The notes beneath the pieces are model-generated. The model had not been told where the DNA came from and did not search any database. It worked only from the letters and a program-made list of their open reading frames with translations. DNA of 64,000 nt from Flavobacteriales bacterium. GTDB lineage: Bacteria; Bacteroidota; Bacteroidia; Flavobacteriales_F; PHOS-HE28. Location: NCBI GenBank assembly GCA_016705545.1, contig JADIYA010000003.1, positions 79,931-143,930 of the forward strand, in the 5' to 3' direction. Made by a program: the position numbers and the translations under genes. Below, in pieces: positions 24,430-33,750 of this stretch (the stretch's first letter is position 1; every line of letters starts with the position of its first letter).

Positions 24430-26343
24430 ATGGCGTCATTCGATTCGCTCGGTCTCCGCGAGGAGATCCTCCGCTCCCTTCAAGAACTTGGCTGGGATCA
24501 GCCCACACCGGTGCAGGAGAAGGCCATCCCGCACCTGCTGGGCAGCGAGAACGATGTGGTGGTGCTGGCGCAGACCGGTACCGGCAAGACCGGCGCCTTC
24601 GGCCTGCCCCTGCTCATGGACATCGATCCGGGCGAACGCTGCGTGCAGGCCCTGATCCTGGCGCCCACGCGCGAGCTCTGCGTGCAGATCACCGGCGACT
24701 TGGAAGGCTTCGCCAAGCACCTGCCCGGCGTGAAGCCCGTGGCCGTTTACGGCGGCGCCAGCATCCGCGACCAGATGCGCACCATCAGCCGGGGCGCCAA
24801 CATCGTGGTGGCCACCCCCGGGCGCCTGCTCGACCTGCTCGGCCGCAAAGCCGTTGACCTCGGCGGCGTGCAGACCGTGGTGCTGGACGAAGCCGATGAG
24901 ATGCTCAACATGGGCTTTCAGGAGGACCTCACTGAGATCCTGCAGACCACGCCCGCCGATAAGCGCACCTGGCTCTTCAGCGCCACCATGGGCAGCGAGG
25001 TGCGGCACATCGCCAAGCGCTATATGCGCGAAACGCAGGAACTGCAGATCGGCGAGCGCAACACCACCGCATCGGCCATCCGCCACCAGTACTGCGTGGT
25101 GCATGCCCGCGACCGCTTCGCCGCGCTCAAGCGCTTCATCGATGCGGAGCCCGAGCTCTTCGCCATCGTCTTCTGCCGCACCAAGCACGAGACGCAGGAG
25201 CTCGCTTCAGCCCTGATCAAGGACGGCTTCAGCGCCGATGCCATCCACGGCGACCTGAGCCAGGCGCAACGCGACCATGTGATGGGCCGCTACCGCGCGC
25301 GCACCTTGCAGCTGCTCATCGCCACGGACGTGGCGGCCCGCGGCATCGACGTGAACGAGGTGACGCACGTGATCCACTTCGACCTGCCCGGCGAAGCCGA
25401 GAGCTACACCCACCGCAGCGGCCGCACCGCGCGGGCCGGCAAGACCGGCATCTCGCTCAGCATCATCGGCCTGCGCGACGTGAGCAAGGTGCGCCAGCTC
25501 GAGCGCTCGCTCAAGACCCACTTCACCTATGTGCGCGTGCCCGGCGGCGGCGACATCGGCACCGCCCAAGTGGTGGCCTACATGCACAAGCTGAAGAACG
25601 TGGAAGTGGATACCGACGCCCTCGCCTCCATCCTGCCCACGGCCCATGCGGAATTGTCGGCCTTCAGCAAAGAGGAGCTCATCGAGCGCTTCATGAGCGT
25701 GGCCTTCAACCGCCTCATCACGCAGTTCCGCGACCTCGGCGACCTGAACGTGGACATGAGCCGCAAGGACCACACGGCACGCGCCGAGCGCCCCTCCTCG
25801 CGCGAGCGCTTCAGCACCGGCCGCCAGATGTTCATCAACCTGGGCAGCGCCGATGGCTTCGACAAGGGCAAATTGCTCGGCTACGTGTGCGGCATCAGCG
25901 GCGTGCAGGGCGATGTGATCGGCCGCATGCTCATCAAGGACGTGTACTCCTTCGTGGACATCGAGCCCGACCACTTCGAGCAGGTCTTCAACGCCTTCAA
26001 GGGCGCCAACTACAAGGGCCGCAAGGTGCGCGTTGATGAAGCACAAGGCCCCGGGCAGGGCGGCCCCCGCAACGACGACGCGCGCCCACCACGGCACGAT
26101 GGCCCGCCTCAGCGCAGCGGACCCGATCGTGAAGGCGGTTACAAGGGTGGCGGTTACAAGGGCGGTGGCTACAAAGGCGGCGGTTACAAAGGCGGTGGCG
26201 GCCAACAAGGCGACCGACCCTACCAGAGCAGCTACCGCGGCAACTCCGATCGCAGCGGACCTCCGCCCCAGCGCGGCGGCTACCAGAAGAAAGAAGGCTT
26301 CTACGAGCCCAAGCCGAAGTTCCCGAAGAAAGGGAAGAGCTGA
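24430..26343 (+). CDS. DEAD-box RNA helicase with DbpA-like RNA-binding domain
   Basis: An ATP-dependent RNA helicase of 637 residues, resembling CsdA/DeaD. The motifs appear in order: Q-motif 'PTPVQEKAIPHLL', motif I 'AQTGTGKTG', 'APTRELC', 'TPGRLLD', 'DEADEM', 'SATMG', 'IATDVAARGID' and 'HRSGRTAR'. After the core, residues about 475-540 form a DbpA-type RNA-binding domain ('FINLGSADGFDKGKLLGY', 'GRMLIKDVYSFVDI'). The last 90 residues are a disordered Arg/Gly/Tyr/Lys tail with four GGYKG units. The likely role is ribosome assembly or mRNA unwinding, often important in the cold. I took the ATG at 24430; the frame is open further upstream across the lpx promoter, but that part is not coding. 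Confidence 0.93.
   Translation: MASFDSLGLREEILRSLQELGWDQPTPVQEKAIPHLLGSENDVVVLAQTGTGKTGAFGLPLLMDIDPGERCVQALILAPTRELCVQITGDLEGFAKHLPGVKPVAVYGGASIRDQMRTISRGANIVVATPGRLLDLLGRKAVDLGGVQTVVLDEADEMLNMGFQEDLTEILQTTPADKRTWLFSATMGSEVRHIAKRYMRETQELQIGERNTTASAIRHQYCVVHARDRFAALKRFIDAEPELFAIVFCRTKHETQELASALIKDGFSADAIHGDLSQAQRDHVMGRYRARTLQLLIATDVAARGIDVNEVTHVIHFDLPGEAESYTHRSGRTARAGKTGISLSIIGLRDVSKVRQLERSLKTHFTYVRVPGGGDIGTAQVVAYMHKLKNVEVDTDALASILPTAHAELSAFSKEELIERFMSVAFNRLITQFRDLGDLNVDMSRKDHTARAERPSSRERFSTGRQMFINLGSADGFDKGKLLGYVCGISGVQGDVIGRMLIKDVYSFVDIEPDHFEQVFNAFKGANYKGRKVRVDEAQGPGQGGPRNDDARPPRHDGPPQRSGPDREGGYKGGGYKGGGYKGGGYKGGGGQQGDRPYQSSYRGNSDRSGPPPQRGGYQKKEGFYEPKPKFPKKGKS
26134..26193 (+). repeat. Four tandem 15-base repeats encoding GGYKG
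   Basis: Four consecutive 15-base units (consensus ggcggttacaaaggc) encode GGYKG inside the helicase's disordered tail. Differences are mostly synonymous third-position changes, so the array is old enough to have drifted but is kept at the protein level. Confidence 0.85.
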
Positions 26344-26601
26344 GGAGGGCGGCAATAAGAGCGTGGCGGCGAACTTCACGCGCAGTGGCCCACTCACGCC
26401 CCACCCTGCCATAGATGCGCACGTTGGCCGTGTTCAGGCCATGCACAGCGCCGCTCGCACCATGCTCGCTGGACTCGCCCCCTCTGTAAGCTCCCCCTAG
26501 ATCAGGTGCTTGGGATAGTAGATACCCACGACGAACCTGAACTTGATCAGGATGAGAAAGGGCAGATAAACCGGGCCGCACACCCGCTTTCGGCGTTCTG
26601 C
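26344..26601. other. Gap between convergent genes with nothing convincing
   Basis: 258 bases between the helicase stop and the stop of the delta-60 protein. A 28-codon minus-strand frame (26583 down to 26497) reads as a hydrophobic peptide ('YLPFLILIKFRFVVGIYYP') and may be a gene remnant or chance. I see no clear terminator hairpin. Confidence 0.4.
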
Positions 26602-28140
26602 TCACTCCTTCACCACGCGCAACGCGGCCACCGCACCGGTGCGCTGCCGCACCTGTAGCGTGTACACGCCCGCGGGCACGTCGGCGTTCACTTCCGTGCG
26701 GCCCTCGGTGGTGGGGGCGGTGCGCACCGCGCGGCCCATGGCATCGAACAGGGTGAGCGTGCCGCGAGCCGCCGTGCCCACCACGGTGAGCGCCTGCGTG
26801 AAGGGCGAGGGGTATGCGCGCAATGCGGGTGCGGGCGCTACCGTGGGCAGGCCCGTGGCCAGATCGTTGTTGAAGCGCACCAGGAACAGGTCGAAGTTGC
26901 CACCGTTGGAGTAGTTGCCTGCTACGATGATGCGGCCATCGCTTTGCAGTCCGATGGCGCGGCCGTCGCCGCCGCTGCCGCCCGGTTGGTACGTGGCCAC
27001 ACCACCGGCCCCGAAGACGGCATCCGGCGAACCATCGCTGTTGTAGCGCGCCAGGTAAGCGGCGTTCGTTCCGCCGCCGCTGAGCGCACCGGTGATCAGC
27101 ACCTTGTCCCAAGGTTGCAGCAGCGCTGCGTACAGTGTGGTGGAGCTGCTGCCCAGCTGCACGTTCACCTTGCCCGCGGTACCGAAGCTGGCATCGGGGC
27201 CACCGGTGGGCAACACGCCCATGAGCCCGGCCTGATTGGTGACCCCACCCGCCAGCACGCAGCGCTCATCGGGCAGCAGCACGATGCTGTACGCGAACTC
27301 GTTGCCCACGGTGAAGTCGTAGGTCACTTCAGCGTTGTTGCCGAGGTGGCTTCCGTCTGCATTGAAGGTGGCATAGCCCATGCGCTGGTACGAGCCGTCG
27401 TAGGATTGGGTGCCCACCACGATGCTGCCATCGGCGCGCACGGCCATGCCGTTGAGTACGTCAGCCTGGTCGTCCTGGAACAGGTCGGCAAAGGTGTAGC
27501 CCGTGGCGACGCCTCCGAAGTTGCCCGGCGCGGCACCGGTGGTCGTGCACTTCCAGAACGACACCGCATTGTAATTGGGCGTGGTGAGGTTGTAATGCTC
27601 GTAGCCACCTACGAGGATGCTGCCGTCGGGCATGCACTTCACATCGCGCGCGTAGCTGCCATCGTTGTAGATGCTGCCCGGCCGCGTGAGCAGGCCATCG
27701 CCGGAGAAGGTGTTATCGAACGTGCCATCGGGCAACAGACGGATGATGAACATCTGCGTTTCGCCGCCATTCACTTGGGTCTCGCCGGCCACCACCACCT
27801 TGCCATCAACATCGATGTCCACCCCGCGGATGCGGTCGTTGCCGCCGGTGCCCGTCCAGACCACCGTGCCGTTGGTGCCGAAGGTGTTGTCCACCGCGCC
27901 ATCGGCGGTGAAGCGCGTGACGAAGGCATCTTGGAAGGCACCACCGCCAATGGCGCCCACGCTGCCGGCCACCACGATCTTGTCATCGGGCTGTATCGCC
28001 ATGTCCCAGATCAGGTCGTAGGGTGTGCCCAAGGAGTGGAGCGTTTCGCCACCGGTGCCGAAACTGATGTCAAGGGTGCCGGGTTGGGCCGATGCCACGG
28101 TGAACAACAGGACGGCCGGAAGGAGTAGCACGTTTCTCAT
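26602..28140 (-). CDS. T9SS cargo protein with delta-60 repeats
   Basis: An exported protein of 512 residues. The signal peptide is 'MRNVLLLPAVLLFTVASAQ' with cleavage likely after SAQ. The body is built from about seven delta-60 repeats, each opening with a 'D.SFGTGG'-like motif ('LDISFGTGGE', 'VDNTFGTNGT', 'PDASFGTAGK', 'PDAVFGAGGV') and containing a 'DGKI/VVAG'-like strand. The last 75 residues are a type A T9SS sorting domain ('LRAYPSPFTQALTVVG', 'GVYTLQVRQRTG', ending 'RVVKE'). The repeats probably fold as a beta-propeller. Function is unknown; surface location is inferred from the sorting domain. The 283 bases between this gene and the next, divergent gene contain no recognisable motif. 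Confidence 0.88.
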   Translation of the reverse strand: MRNVLLLPAVLLFTVASAQPGTLDISFGTGGETLHSLGTPYDLIWDMAIQPDDKIVVAGSVGAIGGGAFQDAFVTRFTADGAVDNTFGTNGTVVWTGTGGNDRIRGVDIDVDGKVVVAGETQVNGGETQMFIIRLLPDGTFDNTFSGDGLLTRPGSIYNDGSYARDVKCMPDGSILVGGYEHYNLTTPNYNAVSFWKCTTTGAAPGNFGGVATGYTFADLFQDDQADVLNGMAVRADGSIVVGTQSYDGSYQRMGYATFNADGSHLGNNAEVTYDFTVGNEFAYSIVLLPDERCVLAGGVTNQAGLMGVLPTGGPDASFGTAGKVNVQLGSSSTTLYAALLQPWDKVLITGALSGGGTNAAYLARYNSDGSPDAVFGAGGVATYQPGGSGGDGRAIGLQSDGRIIVAGNYSNGGNFDLFLVRFNNDLATGLPTVAPAPALRAYPSPFTQALTVVGTAARGTLTLFDAMGRAVRTAPTTEGRTEVNADVPAGVYTLQVRQRTGAVAALRVVKE

Positions 28141-28423
28141 GGGCAGGGGTTGGAAGGTGTGCGAATGTGGGACGGAAAAACCGTTCATGCACACGGAAAA
28201 GCCCGGCTTGGCGCTGGGTCGCCTCTAATCCGCCGCAGGGTCTTCCGTCTTCAGGCCCGAAGGGGCGGGACACTGCGTTCATGGCTTCCGTGCACAGGGG
28301 TGCTCTTCGAGAGACTCTGGCGAGGATTTAGGTGGAAAGAGAAACAACCGCGCTTATTTCTCCGTGCGCGCCAGTCGACGCGTGCGACCGCGCAATACGC
28401 TACCGACCTTCGTGCGTTGTCCA

Positions 28424-29335
28424 ATGGATCGCATGCGCCGTACGCTCCTCTTGCTGGCCCTTGCGCCCATGGGCCTTTCGGCACAGGAAAGCGACTGGGC
28501 CTTCGTGCACCACACGCCACGGAGCCAATACCTATTCCCGAAGGAGGCCTCGCCAGTGTATGTGCTGCGCGGCGTTTCCGCACTGCGCTCCGCACCTGCC
28601 ACGGACGCACCGCGCATAGCATCGCTGCAACCGGGCCAGGCGGTGATCGTGGAGGAAATCGGACCGGACACGCTGGTGGTGGATGGCGTGCGCAGCAACT
28701 GGTGCCGCGTTACGGTAGGCGACCGCAGCGGCTGGACCTGGGGCGGGAACCTGACCCGGCACGCCTTCGGCGGCACTGCGGACCCGACGGTGAAGTTCTT
28801 CGCCGGCCTCGACCACGTGGTGCCGCCGGACACGTCCCGCATCGACGTTTCCTTCCGCATCGTGGCCGTGAAGGACGGCAAGGAGATCGACCGCATCGTG
28901 GTGCGATCACCGGCGTGGGGCTTCGAAGCGGTGCGCAACGCCGGCAACCTCGGTCTTCGGAACGTGGATGATGTGATCCTGTTGGATGTGCCCTGCATCG
29001 GCGGCTGCGGCTGCACCACGGGCATGGTGGTGGTGTTCTGGAGCGGCGGCCGTTTCCACCACGTGGCCGATCTGCTCGGTTCACCCGACGGGGACTACAG
29101 CACCAACGAGCACTTCATTTTCCCCGCAGAGGTCGAAGGCCTGCCGGGCATGATCATCCGCAAGACGAGCAACTACTTGGATACGGATGTGGAGCAGCAG
29201 GAAGAAGCAGAGGACGAAGGCGCATCGATCACGCGCACCTTGGTCCGCGAATACCTGCGGTGGGACGGGAAGGCCTTGATCCCTTCCGGGAAGGCCACGG
29301 AGCGCATGAGCTACCGGCAACCGGTGGGCCCTTGA
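28424..29335 (+). CDS. Exported SH3-like domain protein of unknown function
   Basis: About 303 residues. The signal segment 'MRRTLLLLALAPMGLSAQ' starts at 28433, or three codons earlier at 28424. Residues about 40-105 look like a bacterial SH3b domain ('YVLRGVSALRSAPATDAPRI', 'NWCRVTVGDRSGWTWGGNL'), which often binds peptidoglycan or peptides. The second half has a 'PCIGGCGCTTGMVVVFW' segment and an acidic C-terminal stretch ('DVEQQEEAEDEG'). I do not recognise that half. There is no membrane segment after the signal, so it is probably periplasmic. It appears to be a single gene; the next gene starts 174 bases downstream with no evident promoter box. Confidence 0.7.
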   Translation: MDRMRRTLLLLALAPMGLSAQESDWAFVHHTPRSQYLFPKEASPVYVLRGVSALRSAPATDAPRIASLQPGQAVIVEEIGPDTLVVDGVRSNWCRVTVGDRSGWTWGGNLTRHAFGGTADPTVKFFAGLDHVVPPDTSRIDVSFRIVAVKDGKEIDRIVVRSPAWGFEAVRNAGNLGLRNVDDVILLDVPCIGGCGCTTGMVVVFWSGGRFHHVADLLGSPDGDYSTNEHFIFPAEVEGLPGMIIRKTSNYLDTDVEQQEEAEDEGASITRTLVREYLRWDGKALIPSGKATERMSYRQPVGP

Positions 29336-29509
29336 GCCCGAGAAGCGTTCAGGGTCGTCGGCTTGGGGACTAACCAACCGGTCCAACCGCCGTAGGTGAG
29401 TCGCGGCGGCAGCTTCATCGCCGCACGGCCTCACATCCTGTGGGCCCGCCCAATGCCTGTCGCTGTCTCTCACAGGGCCAACCCATCCGGCTCCACCTTC
29501 GTCTCCCCG

Positions 29510-32284
29510 ATGCCCACCATGCCCTTGTTGCGTTCCCTGCTGTTGCCGATCACCGTTGTCTTGGCGTGGTCAGGGGCCTCGGCGCAAGTGCTGATCAACG
29601 AGGTGAGCGCCGCCAACTGGGACATGATCTACCTGGGCGGCGAGTACGAGGACTGGGTGGAGCTCTACAACGCCGGTGGCAGCAGCGTGGACCTGAGCGG
29701 CTGGTACCTGAGCGATGACGATGCCCAGCCTGACAAGTGGATGGTGCCTGCGGGGATCACCATTGCCAGCGGCGGTCACCTGGTGATCGTGTGCAGCGGG
29801 AAGAACACGGTGATCACCGGCATGCCGCACACCAGCTTCAAGCTCACGCAAACGGAGCAGGAATACGTGGTGCTGGCCGACCCAACGCTGAACATCGTGA
29901 GCTCGTTCCAGTTCACGCAGCCCACGCAGAAGAACCACAGTTGGGGCCGCACCGCCGACGGCGCCGCCGGATGGAGCATCTTCCTCACGCCTACGCCCGC
30001 CGCAGCGAACGCCGGCCCATCGGCCTACTATGTTCCTGTTCCCGTGTTGAGCCCAGCGGCTGGTGGCTACGGCGGGCCGGTGAACGTGAGCATTGCGGTA
30101 CCAGCCGGCTGCACGGTGCGCTACACGCTCGATGGCGAAGAGCCCACGGCCACGAGCACCCTGTACGCCGGTCCCTTCAACGTGAGCGCAACGGGCTGTG
30201 TGCGCGCCGTCGCCTTCAGCGGAACACCAGGTATACCGCCGAGCTTCATTGAAACGAGCACCTACTTCATCAATGAGGTGCATACGCTGCCTGTGTGGAG
30301 CATCGCCGCCGGTGCGGATGTGCTGATGATCCTGAACAACGGCGGCAACACCACCATCGCCGAGGGCAATATCGAGTACTTCGATGCCGGCCAGAACCTG
30401 CTCGATGAATCGCTTGGCGAATTCAACGAGCACGGTGGCACCAGCAACAGCAACGACCAGCGCAACATCGACTATATCGTGCGCGATGAATTCGGTTACG
30501 ATGATGAAATCGACCACCAGCTCTTTCGCGGGAGCAGCCGTGACAACTTCGAGCGCATCATCCTGAAGGCCGCAGCGGGCGACAACTATCCCGGTTATGA
30601 TGGCGCGCATATCCGCGATGCCTACGTGCAGAGCCTGAGCCAGGTGATCGGCCTGAAGCTGGACGAGCGCAGCTACGAGCCCTGCCTGGTGTACGTGAAC
30701 GGCCAGTACTGGGGCGTGTACGAAACGCGGGAGAAGGTGGACGACAACGACTTCACCGAACACTACTACGACCAGCCCGGCGAGCGCGTGGACATGATCC
30801 AGGAGTACGGCAGCATCTGGGCCGACTATGGCAGCACCGCGCCATAATAAAAACTCTACCTCTTCATCACCGGCAACGACATGACCAACGCCGCGAACTA
30901 CGCCGTGGTGAAGGACTCGCTGAACACGTTGAGCATGATCGACCACATGATCCTCAACGAATACGTGGCCAACGGCAGCTGGCTCGCCTTCAACACCATG
31001 TGGTGGCGCGGCAAGGACCCCGATGGCGACCACAAGAAGTGGGGCTATTGCTGCTGGGACATGGATTGGATCCTGGGTTCACCGCACAACGAGTTCGGTT
31101 TCCCGGAGAGCACGCCGCAGAACGACCCATGCGACCATGAGGACCTCATCATCGGCGGGCAACCGAGCCCGACCAACTTCGCCAGCACGCACTTCGCCAT
31201 GTTCAATGCGCTCATGGGCAATGCCGAGTTCAAGTCGCAATACCTCACCCGCTACGCCGAGCTGATCAACCAGGGCCTCGATTGCGAGACCACCGTGGGC
31301 CACCTCGACAGCCTCATCGCCTTGGTCGATCCCGAGATGGACCGCCATTGCCAGCGCTGGGGCGGCACCTACGATGAGTGGGTGATGAATGTGCAGGAGG
31401 TCCGCGATTTCCTCACCGCGCGCTGCGCATACATCGTTGAAGGCATCCAGAACTGTTATGAGGTGGAGCCGCGGGACATCACGGTGCTCGTTGATCCGCC
31501 CGGCAGCGGCATGGTGCATTTCGGCACCATGGATCTCGTGGACTTCCCCTATACGGGCACCTACTTCGACAGCACCAACCTCTACTTCGCGCAAGAGGCC
31601 TACCCCACCTGGGATTTCAGCCATTGGAGCACGAACAACCACGCCGTGCTCGCGAGCCCCACCGACAGCGCCATGTGGTTCATGCTGCTCCACACTGATA
31701 CCATCGTCGCGCACTTCGTGCCAGAGGTCCGCTACGACATCGTATTGGACGTTGTGCCGCACGGGGGCGGCGAGATCCTCCTTGGCGCCAGCACCTTCAG
31801 CACCTTTCCTGCCACCACCAGCGTGCCCGAAGCACAGCCATTCGATCTGGCGGCGATTCCGATGCTCTACTTCGACTTCGTGGCCTGGGAGATCCGCGGT
31901 GGTGGCATCAACCCTTACCTGCCCGCAGACACCCTGCAGGATAGGCTCTCCATCTTCTTCTTCGCACCGGACACCATCATCGCCCACTTCGACCCGCACG
32001 ATTACGGCTACTACGTGCCGAATGCGTTCACGCCGAACGCTGACGGCTTTAACGATGTGTGGATCCCCTTGGGCGACCGGGTCGACCTCGAAGCCTACGA
32101 CCTGCGCCTCTTCGATCGCTGGGGGCAGCAGCTGTTCGCCAGCCACGACTTCCACGAAGGTTGGGACGGAACGGCCGGTGGCCGGGAAGTGCCCATCGGC
32201 GTTTACCTCTACCGCATCGACGTGCGCGATGCCTTCACGAAGGAACGCTGGATCCTGCACGGTCACGTGACGGTGGTGCGTTAG
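29510..32284 (+). CDS. CotH/lamin-tail T9SS cargo protein interrupted by two in-frame TAA codons
   Basis: A secreted multidomain protein of about 924 codons. The signal peptide near 'LLPITVVLAWSGASAQ' is followed by a lamin-tail domain ('LINEVSAANWDMIYLG', 'YEDWVELYNAGGSSVDLSGW'), a chitobiase-C-like domain ('CTVRYTLDGEEPTATSTLY') and a CotH kinase-like domain ('YVNGQYWGVYETREKVDDND', 'WWRGKDPDGDHKKWGYCCWD'). It ends in a CHU_C sorting domain ('NAFTPNADGFNDVW'). At 30845-30850 two adjacent TAA codons interrupt the CotH domain after 'WADYGSTAP', but the same frame continues with 'KLYLFITGNDM', exactly the expected family sequence. There is no frameshift. As written, the gene yields a truncated product lacking its sorting domain. 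Confidence 0.85.
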
Positions 32285-32367
32285 TGCGTTGGGCCGTTGT
32301 CCGGCTTTCGCCACAGCTGCATCATGCGCAAGGCTGACAACCGACCGCTGACGATTACCTTTCATTG

Positions 32368-32912
32368 ATGGCCCCCGCACCAACCCCTCCTCCCTCGCCT
32401 TCTCCATTCCCCGATCGCTCGAGATCCTGGAGCGCACGCCGGCCGTGCTGCGCGCGCTGCTGGAAGGCCTCAGCGACGACTGGACCACGCACAACGAAGG
32501 CGGCGACACGTGGTCACCCTATGACGTCGTAGGGCACCTTGTGCATGGAGAGCGCACGGACTGGATGGTGCGCGTCAAGAAGTGCTTGAGCACCGATGAC
32601 AAGGCCTTCGCGAAGTTCGATCGAACGGCGATGTTCGAAGAGAGCCAAGGCAAGGGCCTGCCGCAACTGCTGAATGAGTTCGAAGCGTTGCGGCGAAAGA
32701 ACATCGCTGAGCTGAGAGCATTGGAGGTAAACGAAACGCAGCTGGACAGCATCGGCATCCACCCCACCTTCGGTGAAGTGAAGCTGCGCCAGTTGCTGGC
32801 CACTTGGGCGGCGCACGACCTTGCGCACATCACCCAGATCTCACGCGTGATGTGCAAGCAGTACCAAGAGGCCGTTGGACCTTGGAGGGAGTTCATCTCA
32901 GTGCTGAGGTAG
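32368..32912 (+). CDS. DinB-family protein, probable frameshift near the start
   Basis: A four-helix-bundle DinB/YfiT-type putative metal-dependent protein. The body reads 'SLEILERTPAVLRALLEGL' and then 'WSPYDVVGHLVHGERTDWM'. The metal-site histidines are in 'HLVHGE' and 'AAHDLAHITQ'. In this frame no ATG precedes residue 1; the first usable start is a GTG at 32445, which would cut off conserved sequence. An ATG at 32368 in another frame lies four bases after a TACCTTTC box, the spacing seen before other genes here. The simplest reading is a start at 32368 and a one-base loss in the C-rich run 32371-32400, giving 181 residues. The physiological reaction is unknown; some relatives are thiol-dependent transferases. 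Confidence 0.75.
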
Positions 32913-32945
32913 TTGAAAGGCCGCGCGCACCCATCCTGAAAAGAA

Positions 32946-32990
32946 AGCGGCCCTCATCGGGCCGCTCACTTCCCCTGCACCGATGCAGGG
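32946..32990. terminator. Double hairpin between convergent genes
   Basis: Two hairpins in series: agcggccc/gggccgct (32946-32966) and ccctgca/tgcaggg (32973-32990). They sit between the DinB gene and the convergent HTH gene. The first has TTTC on its minus-strand exit, fitting termination of the HTH transcript. Confidence 0.6.
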
Positions 32991-33008
32991 ATCCTTCACT
33001 GGGGATGA

Positions 33009-33263
33009 TCAGGCATGCGCGTGATCCTCCGTGAGCATCCGTTGCGCGATCTCCAAGATGCGGGTATCATCAAGCGATACCACGCCCCCATCGGGTCCGG
33101 GCTCCAGGTGCACGCCCATCGGTTTGCCGTTCGGATGCGTATAGCCGCCGAAGTAGTTCCAAACCGTCTCCACGCTGACCTCGAGTTCACGCGCTATGCG
33201 GTGGATGCTCCCATCAGGCAGGCTGTCCTTGATCCGACGCAACTCGTTGAAGGTGATGTTCAT
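33009..33263 (-). CDS. Small helix-turn-helix DNA-binding protein
   Basis: A protein of 84 residues starting 'MNITFNELRRIKDSLPDGS'. Residues about 18-38 ('IHRIARELEVSVETVWNYFG') form a helix-turn-helix. The C-terminal half 'GVHLEPGPDGGVVSLDDT' matches a pattern common to small conserved DNA-binding proteins of Bacteroidota. Targets are unknown; such proteins may act as nucleoid or local transcription factors. There is no dimerisation or ligand domain. It is monocistronic, with the double hairpin at 32946-32990 as its terminator. Codon use and composition match the neighbours. Confidence 0.8.
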   Translation of the reverse strand: MNITFNELRRIKDSLPDGSIHRIARELEVSVETVWNYFGGYTHPNGKPMGVHLEPGPDGGVVSLDDTRILEIAQRMLTEDHAHA

Positions 33264-33750
33264 GATGGGAAGGGTGTTGGTTGGTGAGGCTGAAGGTAGG
33301 CACGTGAACCGCGCATTTCCAAACCGTGAATGGCATGGTCTGTGGGCGCCAAGAAATCCCGGGAACCGATAGTGTCTCCGCTTGGATCTTGGCGGCTTGG
33401 GGGCTCCTCCTTCTTCCGCTATGAAGGTGGAAAGAGCAACTCCTTCGCTTGCATTTACCCGTACCCCCTACTACACCCGCACCAGCTTGCCGCACGCACA
33501 ACCGCTCAGGTGCAGCGTGCGGTGGGCGTCCACGGCTTGCGCGGTCGCGCCCAACTCGGGGAGCCTGTGCGCGTGCCTTTGCGAGTTGGGCTGCGACTTA
33601 GCCGTGGCGGCTCCCGAGCCGTAGGCGAAGGGATGGTTCCATCTTTTTGCCGCCAAAAAGGTGGAAGAAGACTTCGCTTCGACCCCGATGACCTCCCCCC
33701 AAGTGAACTGAGACACGACCCGCGAACCGGCTGCTTCTATCTTCCCCGCC
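33264..33750. other. Long intergenic region with hairpin and possible dispersed repeat
   Basis: 487 bases without a convincing gene. A long open minus-strand frame (33471-33830) runs through it but has no start context and overlaps the next gene's 5' end. A near-perfect hairpin lies at 33637-33666 (ttccatcttttt / aaaaaggtggaa, one mismatch). Composition shifts locally, with short A- and T-runs unlike the coding DNA. The segment looks like an interspersed intergenic element, but that needs a whole-genome self-comparison. A TATCTTCC box at 33738-33745 probably serves the downstream gene. Confidence 0.4.
33738..33745 (+). promoter_or_regulatory. Possible -7 box five bases before the propeller-cyclase ATG
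   Basis: TATCTTCC resembles TAnnTTTG at six of eight positions and ends five bases before the ATG at 33751. The position matches the better boxes at 2641 and 13205, although the match is weaker. Confidence 0.3.

Noticed and set aside
26134..26193. Regular short repeats that might be a CRISPR array
   Set aside because: Units are 15 bases, directly adjacent without spacers, and encode GGYKG in frame.
25207..26412. 401-codon minus-strand frame opposite the helicase
   Set aside because: Low-complexity Ala/Val/Leu-rich shadow of the helicase and its Gly-rich tail.
30845..30850. Stop-codon reassignment as an explanation of the double TAA
   Set aside because: TAA ends many intact genes in this and other Bacteroidota genomes, and no other in-frame TAA of this kind was seen. 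Error or mutation is simpler.
31079..32509. Long minus-strand frame opposite the CotH gene (476 codons)
   Set aside because: Antisense shadow of a gene with clear lamin-tail, CotH and CHU_C domains; no start context.
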